Positions 1-6,699 are shown, numbered from the stretch's first letter. The stretch: DNA of 9,974 bases from an uncultured Prevotella sp. (GCA_900556795.1 USQD01000059.1:1-9974), one strand, 5' to 3'. A program made the numbers and translations. Notes: generated by a model from the letters alone, not told the origin.

Positions 1-85
1 TATGCGGAGACGCATCTTGCATTAAAAAATCTAATTATGGAATAAGATATTAAGAAATGAAAGATATATGCAGTTTTAAATGCGA

Positions 86-135
86 AAAGCCCCGGTATCT
101 TGCCTTATCTTGTTAAGGATCAATACCGAGGCTTT
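86..135 (-). terminator. Rho-independent terminator closing the head-gene cluster
   Basis: An inverted repeat pairs AAAGCC-C-CGGTAT (86-98) with ATACCG-A-GGCTTT (123-135). The single mismatch on the plus strand (C92/A129) becomes a G-U pair in the minus-strand transcript, so that RNA can form a 13-pair stem. The loop holds a second short stem, CCTTA (103-107) with TAAGG (114-118). In the minus-strand direction the stem is followed at once by four T, then CGCATTT. It lies about 50 bases past the end of the extended last gene. I infer that it ends the transcript of the protease-capsid-virion protein genes; it might also work in the opposite direction. Confidence 0.8.
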
Positions 136-184
136 GATTTATAGAGTAAATTGCCAATGGAAACGCATTGGATAGGGGGAGCGA

Positions 185-307
185 TTATTCATCGTTTTCG
201 CCGGGCATAGGGGTTTCATCATTGATAGATGCTACCTGCTTGCTCCGCTTGGATGACTGCCGTGAAGCGGAATTGGTATCGCTCTTGTCAGTTCCGCTTA
301 CACTTCC
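185..307 (-). other. Likely -1 frame extension of the last virion protein
   Basis: After the stop of the 192-residue gene (TAA at 300-298), the frame one base back stays open to a TAA at 187-185. It is entered at a run of five G in the mRNA (C at 306-310). If the ribosome re-reads one G there, the protein continues from ...GTSG into GSVSGTDKSDTNSAS and ends PMPGENDE, giving about 230 residues in total. The added tail is hydrophilic, rich in Ser, Asp, Lys and Gln, and stops shortly before the terminator. No ATG in this frame could start it independently, because a TGA lies upstream and no ATG follows until eight codons from the end. A missing G in the assembled read would give the same picture. 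Confidence 0.5.
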
Positions 308-876
308 CCCGATGTGCCTGCACCGTTGCAGAGAGAATCCCAGCCACTTTCAGGTGTGGCAATCTCATAACGGCCAAATGTTGTCGGACTGAGGGAACCG
401 CTCAGTGTGACTACACGATCATCTTCTGGCTTCTTACCTGTATCACCCTTGATGTTACCGGAGTCATACTTGAAGTCGTGCTGCTTGTCATAAACGATGA
501 TGGATTTATCACCATCCTCAATGATGTAGCCACACTTGAGGTTATTGAGACCACGAGCCACATACGCAGAAGCGGCACTTACGCTCTCAAGAACGTAGTC
601 CAAAGTCTGCTTAAAGCCCTTTCTGAAGCCCAAGTTTTCCCAGGTGTGACCCTGACCGCCATCCTGACACTCAAACTTGTAGAGACCCTTACCTTTCTTG
701 AAGGACGCAGCTTTCAGCGCTGCATAGGTGTTCTTGCCTACCTCTGGTGAGAGAGGGGCAGCGAGCTCACTCTTGATAAAGACATATACGTTTACGCCAA
801 GACCACCGAAGTTCTCCAAGCATTCGTTCTCGGAGAGAATATCCTTGATCTCTGGGCATGTTACATTTTCTGCCAT
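298..876 (-). CDS. Probable virion structural protein (tail-tube or head-decoration type)
   Basis: This 192-residue soluble protein has no signal peptide or membrane segment. It is the last gene of the head cluster, 146 bases downstream of the capsid gene and just before a terminator. It starts MAENVTCPEIKD and is rich in short beta-like stretches (VNVYVFIKS, CGYIIEDGDKSIIVY, RVVTLSGSL) joined by Gly/Asp-rich turns, which would suit a tail-tube-like or capsid-decoration protein. I do not recognise the exact family, so the role rests on position and general sequence character. The ATG at 876 has an A-rich leader (ATCAAAAAAGATACAATT) and the ATGGCA start also used by the capsid, scaffold and 94-residue genes. 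Oddity: the reading frame appears to continue past the stop through a -1 shift at 306-310, so the true product may be about 230 residues. Confidence 0.65.
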   Translation of the reverse strand: MAENVTCPEIKDILSENECLENFGGLGVNVYVFIKSELAAPLSPEVGKNTYAALKAASFKKGKGLYKFECQDGGQGHTWENLGFRKGFKQTLDYVLESVSAASAYVARGLNNLKCGYIIEDGDKSIIVYDKQHDFKYDSGNIKGDTGKKPEDDRVVTLSGSLSPTTFGRYEIATPESGWDSLCNGAGTSGEV

Positions 877-907
877 AATTGTATCTTTTTTGATGATTAA
901 ACGAAAT

Positions 908-949
908 GGCGGCGGAAGCCATATTCCGCCAGGTCAGGCGACCGCCGCC
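908..949 (-). promoter_or_regulatory. Two competing hairpins between capsid and virion protein genes
   Basis: GGCGGCGG (908-915) can pair with CCGCCGCC (942-949). The overlapping GGCGGAA (911-917) can instead pair with TTCCGCC (924-930). The two stems share bases and cannot form together. They sit in the 146-base gap between the capsid gene stop and the next start. No T run follows, so this is not a standard terminator. An mRNA stability or read-through control element that sets the amount of downstream protein is plausible but inferred. Confidence 0.45.
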
Positions 950-981
950 GAGGATTTATAGAGGTTTGCCTTTTCCCGGTT

Positions 982-1017
982 GGACCAGCGATGGAATCGC
1001 TGGGAACGGGGGCGAGA
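982..1017 (-). repeat. 36-base hairpin repeat, copy 1 (behind capsid gene)
   Basis: The core is the inverted repeat CCAGCGAT (985-992), loop GGA, ATCGCTGG (996-1003), with conserved flanks GGA on the left and GAACGGGGGCGAGA on the right. It starts five bases past the capsid gene stop. It matches copy 3 (8755-8790) at 34 of 36 positions and shares its core with copy 2 (6760-6788). Confidence 0.75.
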
Positions 1018-1022
1018 GGGGG

Positions 1023-2312
1023 CTAACCTTTCTTGAAGAAGGCGGTGATACCCATGCTCATACCGGTGGCGGCGAACTGGATCTTCTTCTCCTTGCTGCC
1101 AGTGCTCCAGTGAGAGAATACATCGGTAGTGCCCTCTGCCTCCAGGGTAATAACCTTGTTAGTAGTTGTGGCTACTGGCTTAGTGTACTCTTCACCGTTT
1201 ACCTTCACCTTACCATCGGTAACAGGAGAAGCATCCTCCATGGCGGTTGTTACCACAAGGTTAGAATTGGTGTAGTCACCAGCTACGTACTCTGCTGTTG
1301 CAAGGTTGCCGTCTGACATCGCAAAGGCGTATTTGAACGGATTGCGGATACCTGCGCCCTGAATTGACTGAATCTGGAACTGGATGTCGCGCATATCGTC
1401 ATCGGTGCCCACCTTAACGCCTACGTAAGTCTTGTTACCCTCAGAGTCAACTGCATAGACGAAGTTCTTAGGGATGGTAACGTACATACGATCACCCTCA
1501 CCGAAATCTGCGATAGGGCAGAGTGTTACACGAGAGAGACCTGGAAGCTTGAAGTTACCGCCGTCCTCGTACTCAACCTTGAAGTTGCCGTGGAACTTGT
1601 TAGCGTAACCTGCAGCGATGTACTGAGCTGTCAACTCGCTCATGTAAACGAGAACGTTCTGCTTGCGCAGACGGGCATCCCACTTCAGGTGCCATGCCAG
1701 GAAGTTGTCGTATGGAGTAGAGTCGTTGTTGTCAGAAGGCTCTGCGATTGACTCGCAAGGAATCAAGTTGCCGTTAGCCTCGCTGATAAGACCGTCCTCG
1801 ATGTCGTGCTTAACACAGGTATGGAAGCCGTCGTACAACGCCATAGCCTGCTGTGAAGCTGGAGTGTCCTCATCACCCTTGTCAAGACTGATGTCACCAT
1901 TCCACAAACAAGCGGTCAAGTTGTCGGCATAGTTGCTGAGGATAGTAGTAGCAGCCTCTGTAGCGAGAGGGTACTGACCATGTGCATCTGTACCGAATAC
2001 TGTTTCGCAGTACTTGTCGATGTTATCAGTGTAATGATCCCAGGCCTGCTTAACTGTGATTGTACGTTCTTTCAGGAATCCTACCTCGCTGTTCACCTTA
2101 GTGTGAACGTCCTTACGGCGGGTGGTACCACCCTTGCGGAGCAGAATATGGATGGTGCGCTTATACTGAACACCGGAAACGATGTCGATACCCAAGCGGT
2201 CCATCTCCTCTGCATCGGTGTAACCTGGACCCATGAGGATTTCCTTAGTTACCTGCTCGGCTACGTGCTGCAAAGCAGTAGTGCCGATAAAATCTTTAGG
2301 AAGTGTTGCCAT
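1023..2312 (-). CDS. Probable major capsid protein (HK97-like) with C-terminal beta domain
   Basis: This 429-residue protein is called the major capsid protein from its place directly after the protease-scaffold gene, its length, and its lack of signal or membrane segments. Residues 1-110 are charged and partly helical (TTALQHVAEQVTKEIL, then KDVHTKVNSEVGFLKERTIT), resembling an N-arm and E-loop. Residues 110-345 would form the body, with long helices around 116-135 and 200-236 and a beta-rich part (YVTIPKNFVYAVDSEGNKTY, 277-296). Residues about 350-429 look like an added beta domain (VKVNGEEY, KVITLEAEG, FSHWSTGS, MGITAFFKKG), similar in pattern to InlB-B/Ig-like repeats. The start ATG at 2312 follows an A/T-rich leader, 76 bases after the scaffold stop. 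A 36-base hairpin repeat lies just behind the TAG stop. I cannot confirm the fold from sequence alone. Confidence 0.75.
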   Translation of the reverse strand: MATLPKDFIGTTALQHVAEQVTKEILMGPGYTDAEEMDRLGIDIVSGVQYKRTIHILLRKGGTTRRKDVHTKVNSEVGFLKERTITVKQAWDHYTDNIDKYCETVFGTDAHGQYPLATEAATTILSNYADNLTACLWNGDISLDKGDEDTPASQQAMALYDGFHTCVKHDIEDGLISEANGNLIPCESIAEPSDNNDSTPYDNFLAWHLKWDARLRKQNVLVYMSELTAQYIAAGYANKFHGNFKVEYEDGGNFKLPGLSRVTLCPIADFGEGDRMYVTIPKNFVYAVDSEGNKTYVGVKVGTDDDMRDIQFQIQSIQGAGIRNPFKYAFAMSDGNLATAEYVAGDYTNSNLVVTTAMEDASPVTDGKVKVNGEEYTKPVATTTNKVITLEAEGTTDVFSHWSTGSKEKKIQFAATGMSMGITAFFKKG

Positions 2313-2353
2313 AATTTCAAATAATAATTAAAAAATGAATAAGAATGTTTTAA

Positions 2354-2362
2354 CCTGAATAC
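2354..2362 (-). promoter_or_regulatory. Leader motif GTATTCAGG upstream of the capsid gene
   Basis: In the minus-strand direction GTATTCAGGTTAA lies 41 bases upstream of the capsid start. The same nine bases lie 42 bases upstream of the protease start (4063-4071). A related CAGGATAAC occurs just upstream, near 2369-2377. Both leaders then run into A/T-rich sequence. This may be a shared late-gene control or translation element, or a relic of leader duplication. Its function is unknown. Confidence 0.35.
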
Positions 2363-2388
2363 TTAGTGTTATCCTGATGCTGGAGGGG

Positions 2389-2970
2389 TTACTCCTCGCC
2401 TCGCTTGAAACGCTCGAAGGCTGCCTTGCGCTCGGCATTGGTCTTATACTTCGATGGGTCGAACTCACGGAGGTTCTGAGCCTTTGCACCCTCACCGTTA
2501 TTCTGAGGTGCTGCACCCTGTGCTGGCTCCTCACCTGGGTTCTCATTCAGCTCGGCAATCTGAGCGTCTTTGTCGGCGATGGTCTGCTGGGCAGTAGCAA
2601 GTGAAGCCTGGGCAGTCTTCAACTCCTCATCTACCTTTGCCTTCTCTTCATCAGCCTTTGCCTTTGCATCGTTGAGGGCTTTGATGTCCCCATCGGCCTT
2701 AGCCTTTGCCTCTTTCAGGTTCTTGATTTCCTCGTCCTTCTGTGCGATGGTTTCAGCGAGCGCGTCGTGCTTTGCCTGAAGGTTGGCAAGGCTCTGCTCT
2801 GCTGTGGTGGCTTTCTGCTTGGCATCAGCCACAGCCTGCTCCTGCGATGCGAGATGAGCTTCGAGGGTATCGAGCAACGGGGCATTCATGAATGCGCCTT
2901 CCTCCTTTACCTCAATCTGCTGACCATCCTGCATACCGCAAGCGGCATTGATCTTTGGATAATTTGCCAT
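2389..2970 (-). CDS. Probable nested scaffold protein from an internal start
   Basis: An in-frame ATG at 2970 (Met351 of the protease-scaffold gene) would give a 193-residue protein starting MANYPKINAACG. Its leader (CACCAAAAATCAAATCAAT) resembles the leader of the 192-residue virion gene and differs from coding sequence around it; it encodes a Thr/Asn/Gln linker. The product would have a coiled coil (residues 383-492 in full-length numbering, rich in Ala, Lys, Glu with many AKAD-type repeats), a Gly/Pro/Asn linker, and a basic C-terminus (DPSKYKTNAERKAAFERFKR) that could bind capsid protein as scaffold C-termini do. The arrangement is that of lambda C/Nu3. It would act inside the procapsid and be removed by the protease. 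Internal initiation is inferred, not shown. Confidence 0.55.
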   Translation of the reverse strand: MANYPKINAACGMQDGQQIEVKEEGAFMNAPLLDTLEAHLASQEQAVADAKQKATTAEQSLANLQAKHDALAETIAQKDEEIKNLKEAKAKADGDIKALNDAKAKADEEKAKVDEELKTAQASLATAQQTIADKDAQIAELNENPGEEPAQGAAPQNNGEGAKAQNLREFDPSKYKTNAERKAAFERFKRGEE

Positions 2971-4020
2971 ATTGATTTGATTTTTGGTGTTTGTATGTTG
3001 ATGATTTTCTTGTGCAATAGATGCAGATGCCTGCTCCGGCTCGTTCTCTTCCGGTTCTGGCTTTTGGATAGAAGCCTCTCGATTGATAGGCTCGGCTGTG
3101 CCGTTGTAGAGAGCGAAGCAACGCTGAACGCAACCCATAAAGGTAGACTGGTCGTCCATAAGGATTCCCTTCACGTCTTCAGCATTGAATACCTTACCTT
3201 TCAGATGAACATCCTCGATAGCGTTAGGACAGGCTTTCTTCACATCGGCTCTGAACTCCACGCCCAACTCGGCAAGCTCTTTTACGAGTTCCTTGTTGTC
3301 GTTCTTGTTGGCGATGTCGCGGTAAGCCTTATTCTTATCGAATGACTCCGGATCATACTCCTCGTGATAAGTCGCATCCGTGTATTTATCCTTTGAGCCA
3401 TTAGCCAAAGTATAGAAGGCAGCCATCACGCCGATGGAACCAACCTGGTCTTTCGGATTCAAGTAATATCGCTCATCGCAAAGAGAAGTGATATACATAC
3501 CTGCACTGGCACACATACCATCTACCAGGGCGATGACCTTCTGACCCTTGGAATGGGCATAGTCGATAGCAAGTGCATAATCGTTTTTAGCCCAAGCCGA
3601 ACCGCCAGGAGTATTAATGATAAAAAGATGACCTCGGCAAAGCGGATGGTCAGCCGCACGCATCATCATATCGCGATGGTCGATAGAACCATAAGAGCAA
3701 TATCCACCATTTCGGGTGATAGGACCATCTACGGTGAGAACCGAAACAAATGGGAAGTTCTGTGCCCGCTCATCCTCCTCTGGATAGTCGAGCTGATAGT
3801 TACCCTTCACCTGCTTGCCATCCTCGGAAATCTGATATTCCTCCGGATAGTAGGTGTTGCCTTCAGCATCCTCCGCAGTGACGAATCCACAAGTCCTTTC
3901 CAGTTTGGTAAACTCTGTATGAGTATTTAGGTTTTGCTCAATCGATTTACGAATGCCATGCACGAAATCGGGGTTCACCATCCACTTCTTCTCGGTCAGA
4001 ATTTCGTATAGACCTTTCAT
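2389..4020 (-). CDS. S49 (SppA/ClpP-like) capsid assembly protease fused to scaffold
   Basis: This 543-residue protein is the phage counterpart of lambda C. Residues about 88-310 show S49 peptidase features: VDGPI (97-101), FIINTPGGSAWA (133-144), and the nucleophile segment ALVDGMCASAGMY with Ser172 as the likely catalytic serine, followed by DQVGSIGVM (191-199). The paired lysine should lie shortly after; Lys212 in SKDKY is my candidate, but this is uncertain. Residues 312-350 form a Glu/Pro/Gln/Asn linker, 383-492 a long coiled coil, and 517-543 a basic tail, together making a scaffold domain. The protein should mature the procapsid by cutting the scaffold and itself. The capsid gene follows 76 bases later. 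The ATG at 4020 is preceded by a 101-base leader behind a TAnnTTTG box. No portal or terminase gene lies upstream, which is unusual. Confidence 0.85.
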   Translation of the reverse strand: MKGLYEILTEKKWMVNPDFVHGIRKSIEQNLNTHTEFTKLERTCGFVTAEDAEGNTYYPEEYQISEDGKQVKGNYQLDYPEEDERAQNFPFVSVLTVDGPITRNGGYCSYGSIDHRDMMMRAADHPLCRGHLFIINTPGGSAWAKNDYALAIDYAHSKGQKVIALVDGMCASAGMYITSLCDERYYLNPKDQVGSIGVMAAFYTLANGSKDKYTDATYHEEYDPESFDKNKAYRDIANKNDNKELVKELAELGVEFRADVKKACPNAIEDVHLKGKVFNAEDVKGILMDDQSTFMGCVQRCFALYNGTAEPINREASIQKPEPEENEPEQASASIAQENHQHTNTKNQINMANYPKINAACGMQDGQQIEVKEEGAFMNAPLLDTLEAHLASQEQAVADAKQKATTAEQSLANLQAKHDALAETIAQKDEEIKNLKEAKAKADGDIKALNDAKAKADEEKAKVDEELKTAQASLATAQQTIADKDAQIAELNENPGEEPAQGAAPQNNGEGAKAQNLREFDPSKYKTNAERKAAFERFKRGEE

Positions 4021-4062
4021 TGTGGGTAATAAATTTTTAAAATAAATGTATGTTATCGTTAT

Positions 4063-4071
4063 CCTGAATAC
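4063..4071 (-). promoter_or_regulatory. Leader motif GTATTCAGG upstream of the protease gene
   Basis: GTATTCAGGATAAC lies 42 bases upstream of the ATG at 4020. The first nine bases match the motif 41 bases upstream of the capsid start (2354-2362), and the same orientation and spacing suggest a shared function. I see no known binding site in it. Confidence 0.35.
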
Positions 4072-4121
4072 AAATCTCCTTACCTTTTATTGCAAAAGAA
4101 GACTTTCAATATTTCTGACGG

Positions 4122-4129
4122 CAAAGGTA
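4122..4129 (-). promoter_or_regulatory. Bacteroidetes-type promoter -7 box before head genes
   Basis: TACCTTTG fits the Bacteroidetes -7 consensus TAnnTTTG, 101 bases before the protease start and just after the terminator at 4196-4227. TTTG boxes occur 15 and 25 bases upstream, neither at the ideal spacing of about 19, so the -33 element is weak. Its place between a terminator and the head genes suggests a late promoter. Confidence 0.5.
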
Positions 4130-4195
4130 ATGGAAATACACGGGCAAATAGGGACAAAATAAGCCTATATGCCGAAATAGCTAACTATACAAAAC

Positions 4196-4227
4196 AAAAA
4201 ACCCTGCGATCCTCACGGACGGCAGGG
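4196..4227 (-). terminator. Rho-independent terminator after the 162-residue gene
   Basis: CCCTGC (4202-4207) pairs with GCAGGG (4222-4227). TCC/GGA can extend the stem after a two-base mismatch, leaving a TCAC loop. On the minus strand the stem is followed directly by six T (4201-4196). It lies about 80 bases past the stop of the 162-residue gene and separates it from the head-gene promoter. Confidence 0.85.
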
Positions 4228-4304
4228 CAAAAATTAATGTAAAATACTTATGAATATATGTAATCAAAATCAGAAGTCTTAAAAACTGATTCTCCGGTAA
4301 CTAA

Positions 4305-4793
4305 TTAGGAAATCGTTATCGGAATAAACTCCGACATCGCCTGACAGGTAGCCGTAATGCTACGGCTCTCTGCATCGTTCTGAATGGTCACCGATGTAGT
4401 GATACTGAAGGAACCAGGCACCGTATGGCACAGATAAAGCGAGTCATCCTGCTTACGCAAGACTATATAATAGTCCTTTCCGTGCATATTCTTGATAATT
4501 TCTGGTATATTATCCTTTCCATCACGGATATTGGCGGTAATCTCGAATTTGAAGACAGTACCATTGCCAGCCTCCGAAGAGGTCTGCTTAGCTGTGATGC
4601 CATCAGATATTACATAATTGTCGCCTTCGCTGGTGGCAATATGGAGTGCTTCGCCAGCAAACTTGCAGCCATTAATCTGCAATACCAGCGGTATGCTGAA
4701 TGGGATAGGAATGGAGCTTTCCCTTGCAGCATAAAAATAAGCGTCGGTTATTCCATCAAGAAATAACTCTCTGCAACTATCGGGTAAATTCAT
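4305..4793 (-). CDS. Unknown beta-rich protein, possibly phage structural
   Basis: This 162-residue protein is not one I recognise. It has no signal peptide or membrane segment. It is rich in alternating beta-like stretches (IPLVLQINGCKF, GTVFKFEITANI, DYYIVLRKQDDSLYL, GSFSITTSVTIQ) and ends FIPITIS, which fits a compact beta-barrel or sandwich such as a small tail or head-completion protein. This is inference. The ATG at 4793 has one of the better ribosome sites in the window: AAGGA begins 11 bases before the start. It follows the 243-residue gene by 74 bases and is the last gene before the terminator at 4196-4227. Confidence 0.7.
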   Translation of the reverse strand: MNLPDSCRELFLDGITDAYFYAARESSIPIPFSIPLVLQINGCKFAGEALHIATSEGDNYVISDGITAKQTSSEAGNGTVFKFEITANIRDGKDNIPEIIKNMHGKDYYIVLRKQDDSLYLCHTVPGSFSITTSVTIQNDAESRSITATCQAMSEFIPITIS

Positions 4794-4843
4794 ATCTTTT
4801 CCTTGATTTATCTGTTATTTAACATTTGTTATCTTATGAATTA

Positions 4844-4863
4844 ACACCTATTATATAAGGTGT
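4844..4863 (-). promoter_or_regulatory. Short inverted repeat between the 243- and 162-residue genes
   Basis: ACACCT (4844-4849) pairs with AGGTGT (4858-4863) around an A/T loop, starting four bases past the stop of the 243-residue gene. No long T run follows. It may be a weak terminator, an mRNA-stabilising hairpin or an operator. Confidence 0.3.
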
Positions 4864-4867
4864 ATAA

Positions 4868-5599
4868 TCATAGCCACTGCACTTCATCAATGCGATTAGG
4901 CTTATCACGGCTGTCCCTATACTGCATATCCACGCAAGAATAGGACTTGAAGAAGCAGTGTTCCGTGCGGAACCACCTGCCAATGATGCGGCGCAACACG
5001 TCTTTCTCTTCCTCGCTGGCTTCTATGCCGTATCGCATTAAGTACCGCTCCAGCATGGCATTATGGGAGCGGGCGATAACCCTGCCTTTGGAGGTGCAAA
5101 AGTCGAAGGTGGATAGTGCCCATTCTACCAGACTGCGCTTAAAATCGTTGTTGAGCGAGACTACCAGGGCACGGATACCATGGGTATCAAGCGTAAAGGT
5201 AGGCTTTACGGGATAAACGGTATCGACAATCTCTACTTCGCTGGGCAGTCTGATGCAGAGGTAATCATCATGTGCGCCCTTACCATCGGTAAGGCGACCG
5301 TTGAGCTGCTGAACTTCCTGGAAGGTGAGCCAGCTTCTGGCATCACGGCGCATCATCACCTTGCCTCCTGCGGGATGCCTGCCCGTGAGCATATTGCACC
5401 ATTGCTGCTGGGAGAAACAGCCGAGGTCGATGCGGTTGCTGCGGGCTGGGGCATTGATGAGCGAATTTCTCATGATGAAATGCTCGTGAGAGTAGTTGCT
5501 GAACACTACCGGCTCATCCTTTGCCAGGGTGAGCTTGGGATCGCGGTGCCGGAAAAACTGGCAGCGGGAGGTGGGGAGACGGAGATAGATATTTGACAT
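4868..5599 (-). CDS. Unknown protein, 243 residues
   Basis: I do not recognise a family. The protein is soluble and basic, with many Arg, Tyr, His and Phe residues and about seven Cys that show no zinc-finger spacing. The N-terminal part (MSNIYLRLPTSRCQFFRHRD) and the middle segment SWLTFQEVQQLNGRLTDG precede a mixed beta part (YLCIRLPSEVEIVDTVYPVK). The C-terminal half is helical (SLVEWALSTFDF, MLERYLMRYGIEASEEEKDVLRRIIGRWF). It starts four bases after the stop of the 325-residue gene, so the two are probably co-translated and work together. The general character recalls uncharacterised proteins of Bacteroidetes prophages, but I cannot name a homologue with certainty. Confidence 0.8.
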   Translation of the reverse strand: MSNIYLRLPTSRCQFFRHRDPKLTLAKDEPVVFSNYSHEHFIMRNSLINAPARSNRIDLGCFSQQQWCNMLTGRHPAGGKVMMRRDARSWLTFQEVQQLNGRLTDGKGAHDDYLCIRLPSEVEIVDTVYPVKPTFTLDTHGIRALVVSLNNDFKRSLVEWALSTFDFCTSKGRVIARSHNAMLERYLMRYGIEASEEEKDVLRRIIGRWFRTEHCFFKSYSCVDMQYRDSRDKPNRIDEVQWL

Positions 5600-5603
5600 T
5601 TTT

Positions 5604-6581
5604 TTACTTTTTCAAGGCGATGCCTTTCTGCTGGGCATAATTTAGCATAATGGCATCGGTAATGTAGAGGAAATACTTCTGTATGCTGTTGCCTTCCTTC
5701 GGACGTGGTACCAGCTTGTCGAGCTTGACAGTCTGCTCCTCGTCTAGGTTGGCGATGAGTTTCATGCCGTCGATATAGCAGCCTCCTGATTCCGTCTTGG
5801 CGATGAAGCTCTCGTTGAAAAAGCCTTTCTTGTCGAAAAAGAGATTGAGGGCTTCCACCATCTGATCCTGAGTGAAGCCAGGAAGCTGAGGGTGCAGCTT
5901 GCGGCGTTTCTCCGAATAGGTCTTCATGCGCTTCCCCACATAGGCACTGATGCTGTTTGCATAGTCGCAGTAAAGGTCATTGTCCTTACTGTTGATGTCC
6001 TTTGTTCTTGCGAAATTGAAGAAGCCCTGCATCTGTTTCAATACCTGCAGTACGCTGTCAAACTGGTTGAAATCAATGCGTCCTCCAAAGATTTCCTTCA
6101 TATTTGACTTCACATCTATCACGATACGCTCCAGGGTGTCCGCGAGGAAAGTAACCTTATCCAAATCAATGGAGAGCTTGTCAACATTGTCCTGCATTCC
6201 AGGCTTGCTGTAGTCCACATAGTAGCGGAGCAACTGGCCGAAGTTGAGGAAATCGTAGGATTCATCACTTCGCAGGTTTACCTGCACAAGCAGGGAGTAC
6301 ATATTCATCGACAGCTTCTTGTCCTTCTCCTGGATGGCTCGGATAATCGATGCCATCTGTGGCGAGTTCTGCGGAATGCGGCTGGCTGCACGCACGAGTT
6401 CGTTGCGGTTGCGCACAGCTTCAGCGAAATCAGGATTGGAAAAAAGACGCTCCAATGCCTCTGTATATTTTTCAGCAGGAACATCCTTAAAGTTAAAGGT
6501 ATAGATGGTAGGGAGGTTTCTGATTTGAGCCTCACGCTTGGCCATCGCTTGCTGCTGTTGTTTCTTGTTTTTTGTTCCCAT
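5604..6581 (-). CDS. Unknown mostly helical protein, 325 residues
   Basis: No family is recognised. The N-terminus is basic and Gln-rich (MGTKNKKQQQQAMAKREAQIR) and may bind nucleic acid or be disordered. The rest is charged and mainly helical (AEKYTEALERLFSNPDFAEAVRNR, then VTFLADTLERIVIDVKSNMKEIF and FDSVLQVLKQMQGFFNFA). It ends in a Lys-rich tail. There are no membrane segments or catalytic motifs that I can see. The start at 6581 follows the A-rich leader AACAAATAAAAAGCA, and its stop lies four bases before the next gene. It sits downstream of thyX across a 212-base structured gap. A replication accessory or virion-assembly protein are both possible; the sequence does not decide. Confidence 0.85.
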   Translation of the reverse strand: MGTKNKKQQQQAMAKREAQIRNLPTIYTFNFKDVPAEKYTEALERLFSNPDFAEAVRNRNELVRAASRIPQNSPQMASIIRAIQEKDKKLSMNMYSLLVQVNLRSDESYDFLNFGQLLRYYVDYSKPGMQDNVDKLSIDLDKVTFLADTLERIVIDVKSNMKEIFGGRIDFNQFDSVLQVLKQMQGFFNFARTKDINSKDNDLYCDYANSISAYVGKRMKTYSEKRRKLHPQLPGFTQDQMVEALNLFFDKKGFFNESFIAKTESGGCYIDGMKLIANLDEEQTVKLDKLVPRPKEGNSIQKYFLYITDAIMLNYAQQKGIALKK

Positions 6582-6610
6582 TGCTTTTTATTTGTTCTGT
6601 TCTATTACAG

Positions 6611-6667
6611 TTTCTGTATGTAAGCCAAATCCGCCCTTTCAGGGCGTTCTTGAACTACATACGGAAA
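6611..6667 (+). repeat. Long imperfect hairpin in the thyX downstream gap
   Basis: TTTCTGTATGTA (6611-6622) pairs with TACATACGGAAA (6656-6667). The only non-Watson-Crick pair, T6615/G6663, would be G-U in a plus-strand RNA. Inside lies a second hairpin, CGCCCT (6632-6637), loop TTC, AGGGCG (6641-6646). This and further repeats up to 6788 make the gap unusually structured. Confidence 0.6.
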
Positions 6668-6670
6668 GTT

Positions 6671-6699
6671 CTATTTACCATAATGGTCGTTAGAAATAG
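6671..6699. repeat. Second hairpin in the thyX downstream gap
   Basis: CTATTTACCA (6671-6680) pairs with TGGT (6684-6687) and, across a six-base bulge, AAATAG (6694-6699). It starts three bases past the previous hairpin. Confidence 0.4.

Noticed and set aside
229..750. Plus-strand open frame of 173 codons
   Set aside because: It lies opposite the virion protein gene; its translation lacks family features, and the minus-strand frame has a proper leader and operon position.
906..1316. Plus-strand open frame of 136 codons across the capsid gene end
   Set aside because: It runs across structured noncoding DNA and antisense to the capsid gene, with no recognisable protein features.
2500..2850. 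Repetitive GCC/TTT-rich tract that could pass for a DNA repeat array
   Set aside because: It encodes the Ala/Lys/Glu coiled coil of the scaffold; the repeats are imperfect and in codon phase, and no CRISPR-like spacing exists.
2767..3345. Plus-strand open frame of 192 codons, Leu- and Cys-rich
   Set aside because: It is antisense to the protease-scaffold gene. Its hydrophobic look arises from the complement of acidic and Lys-rich codons.
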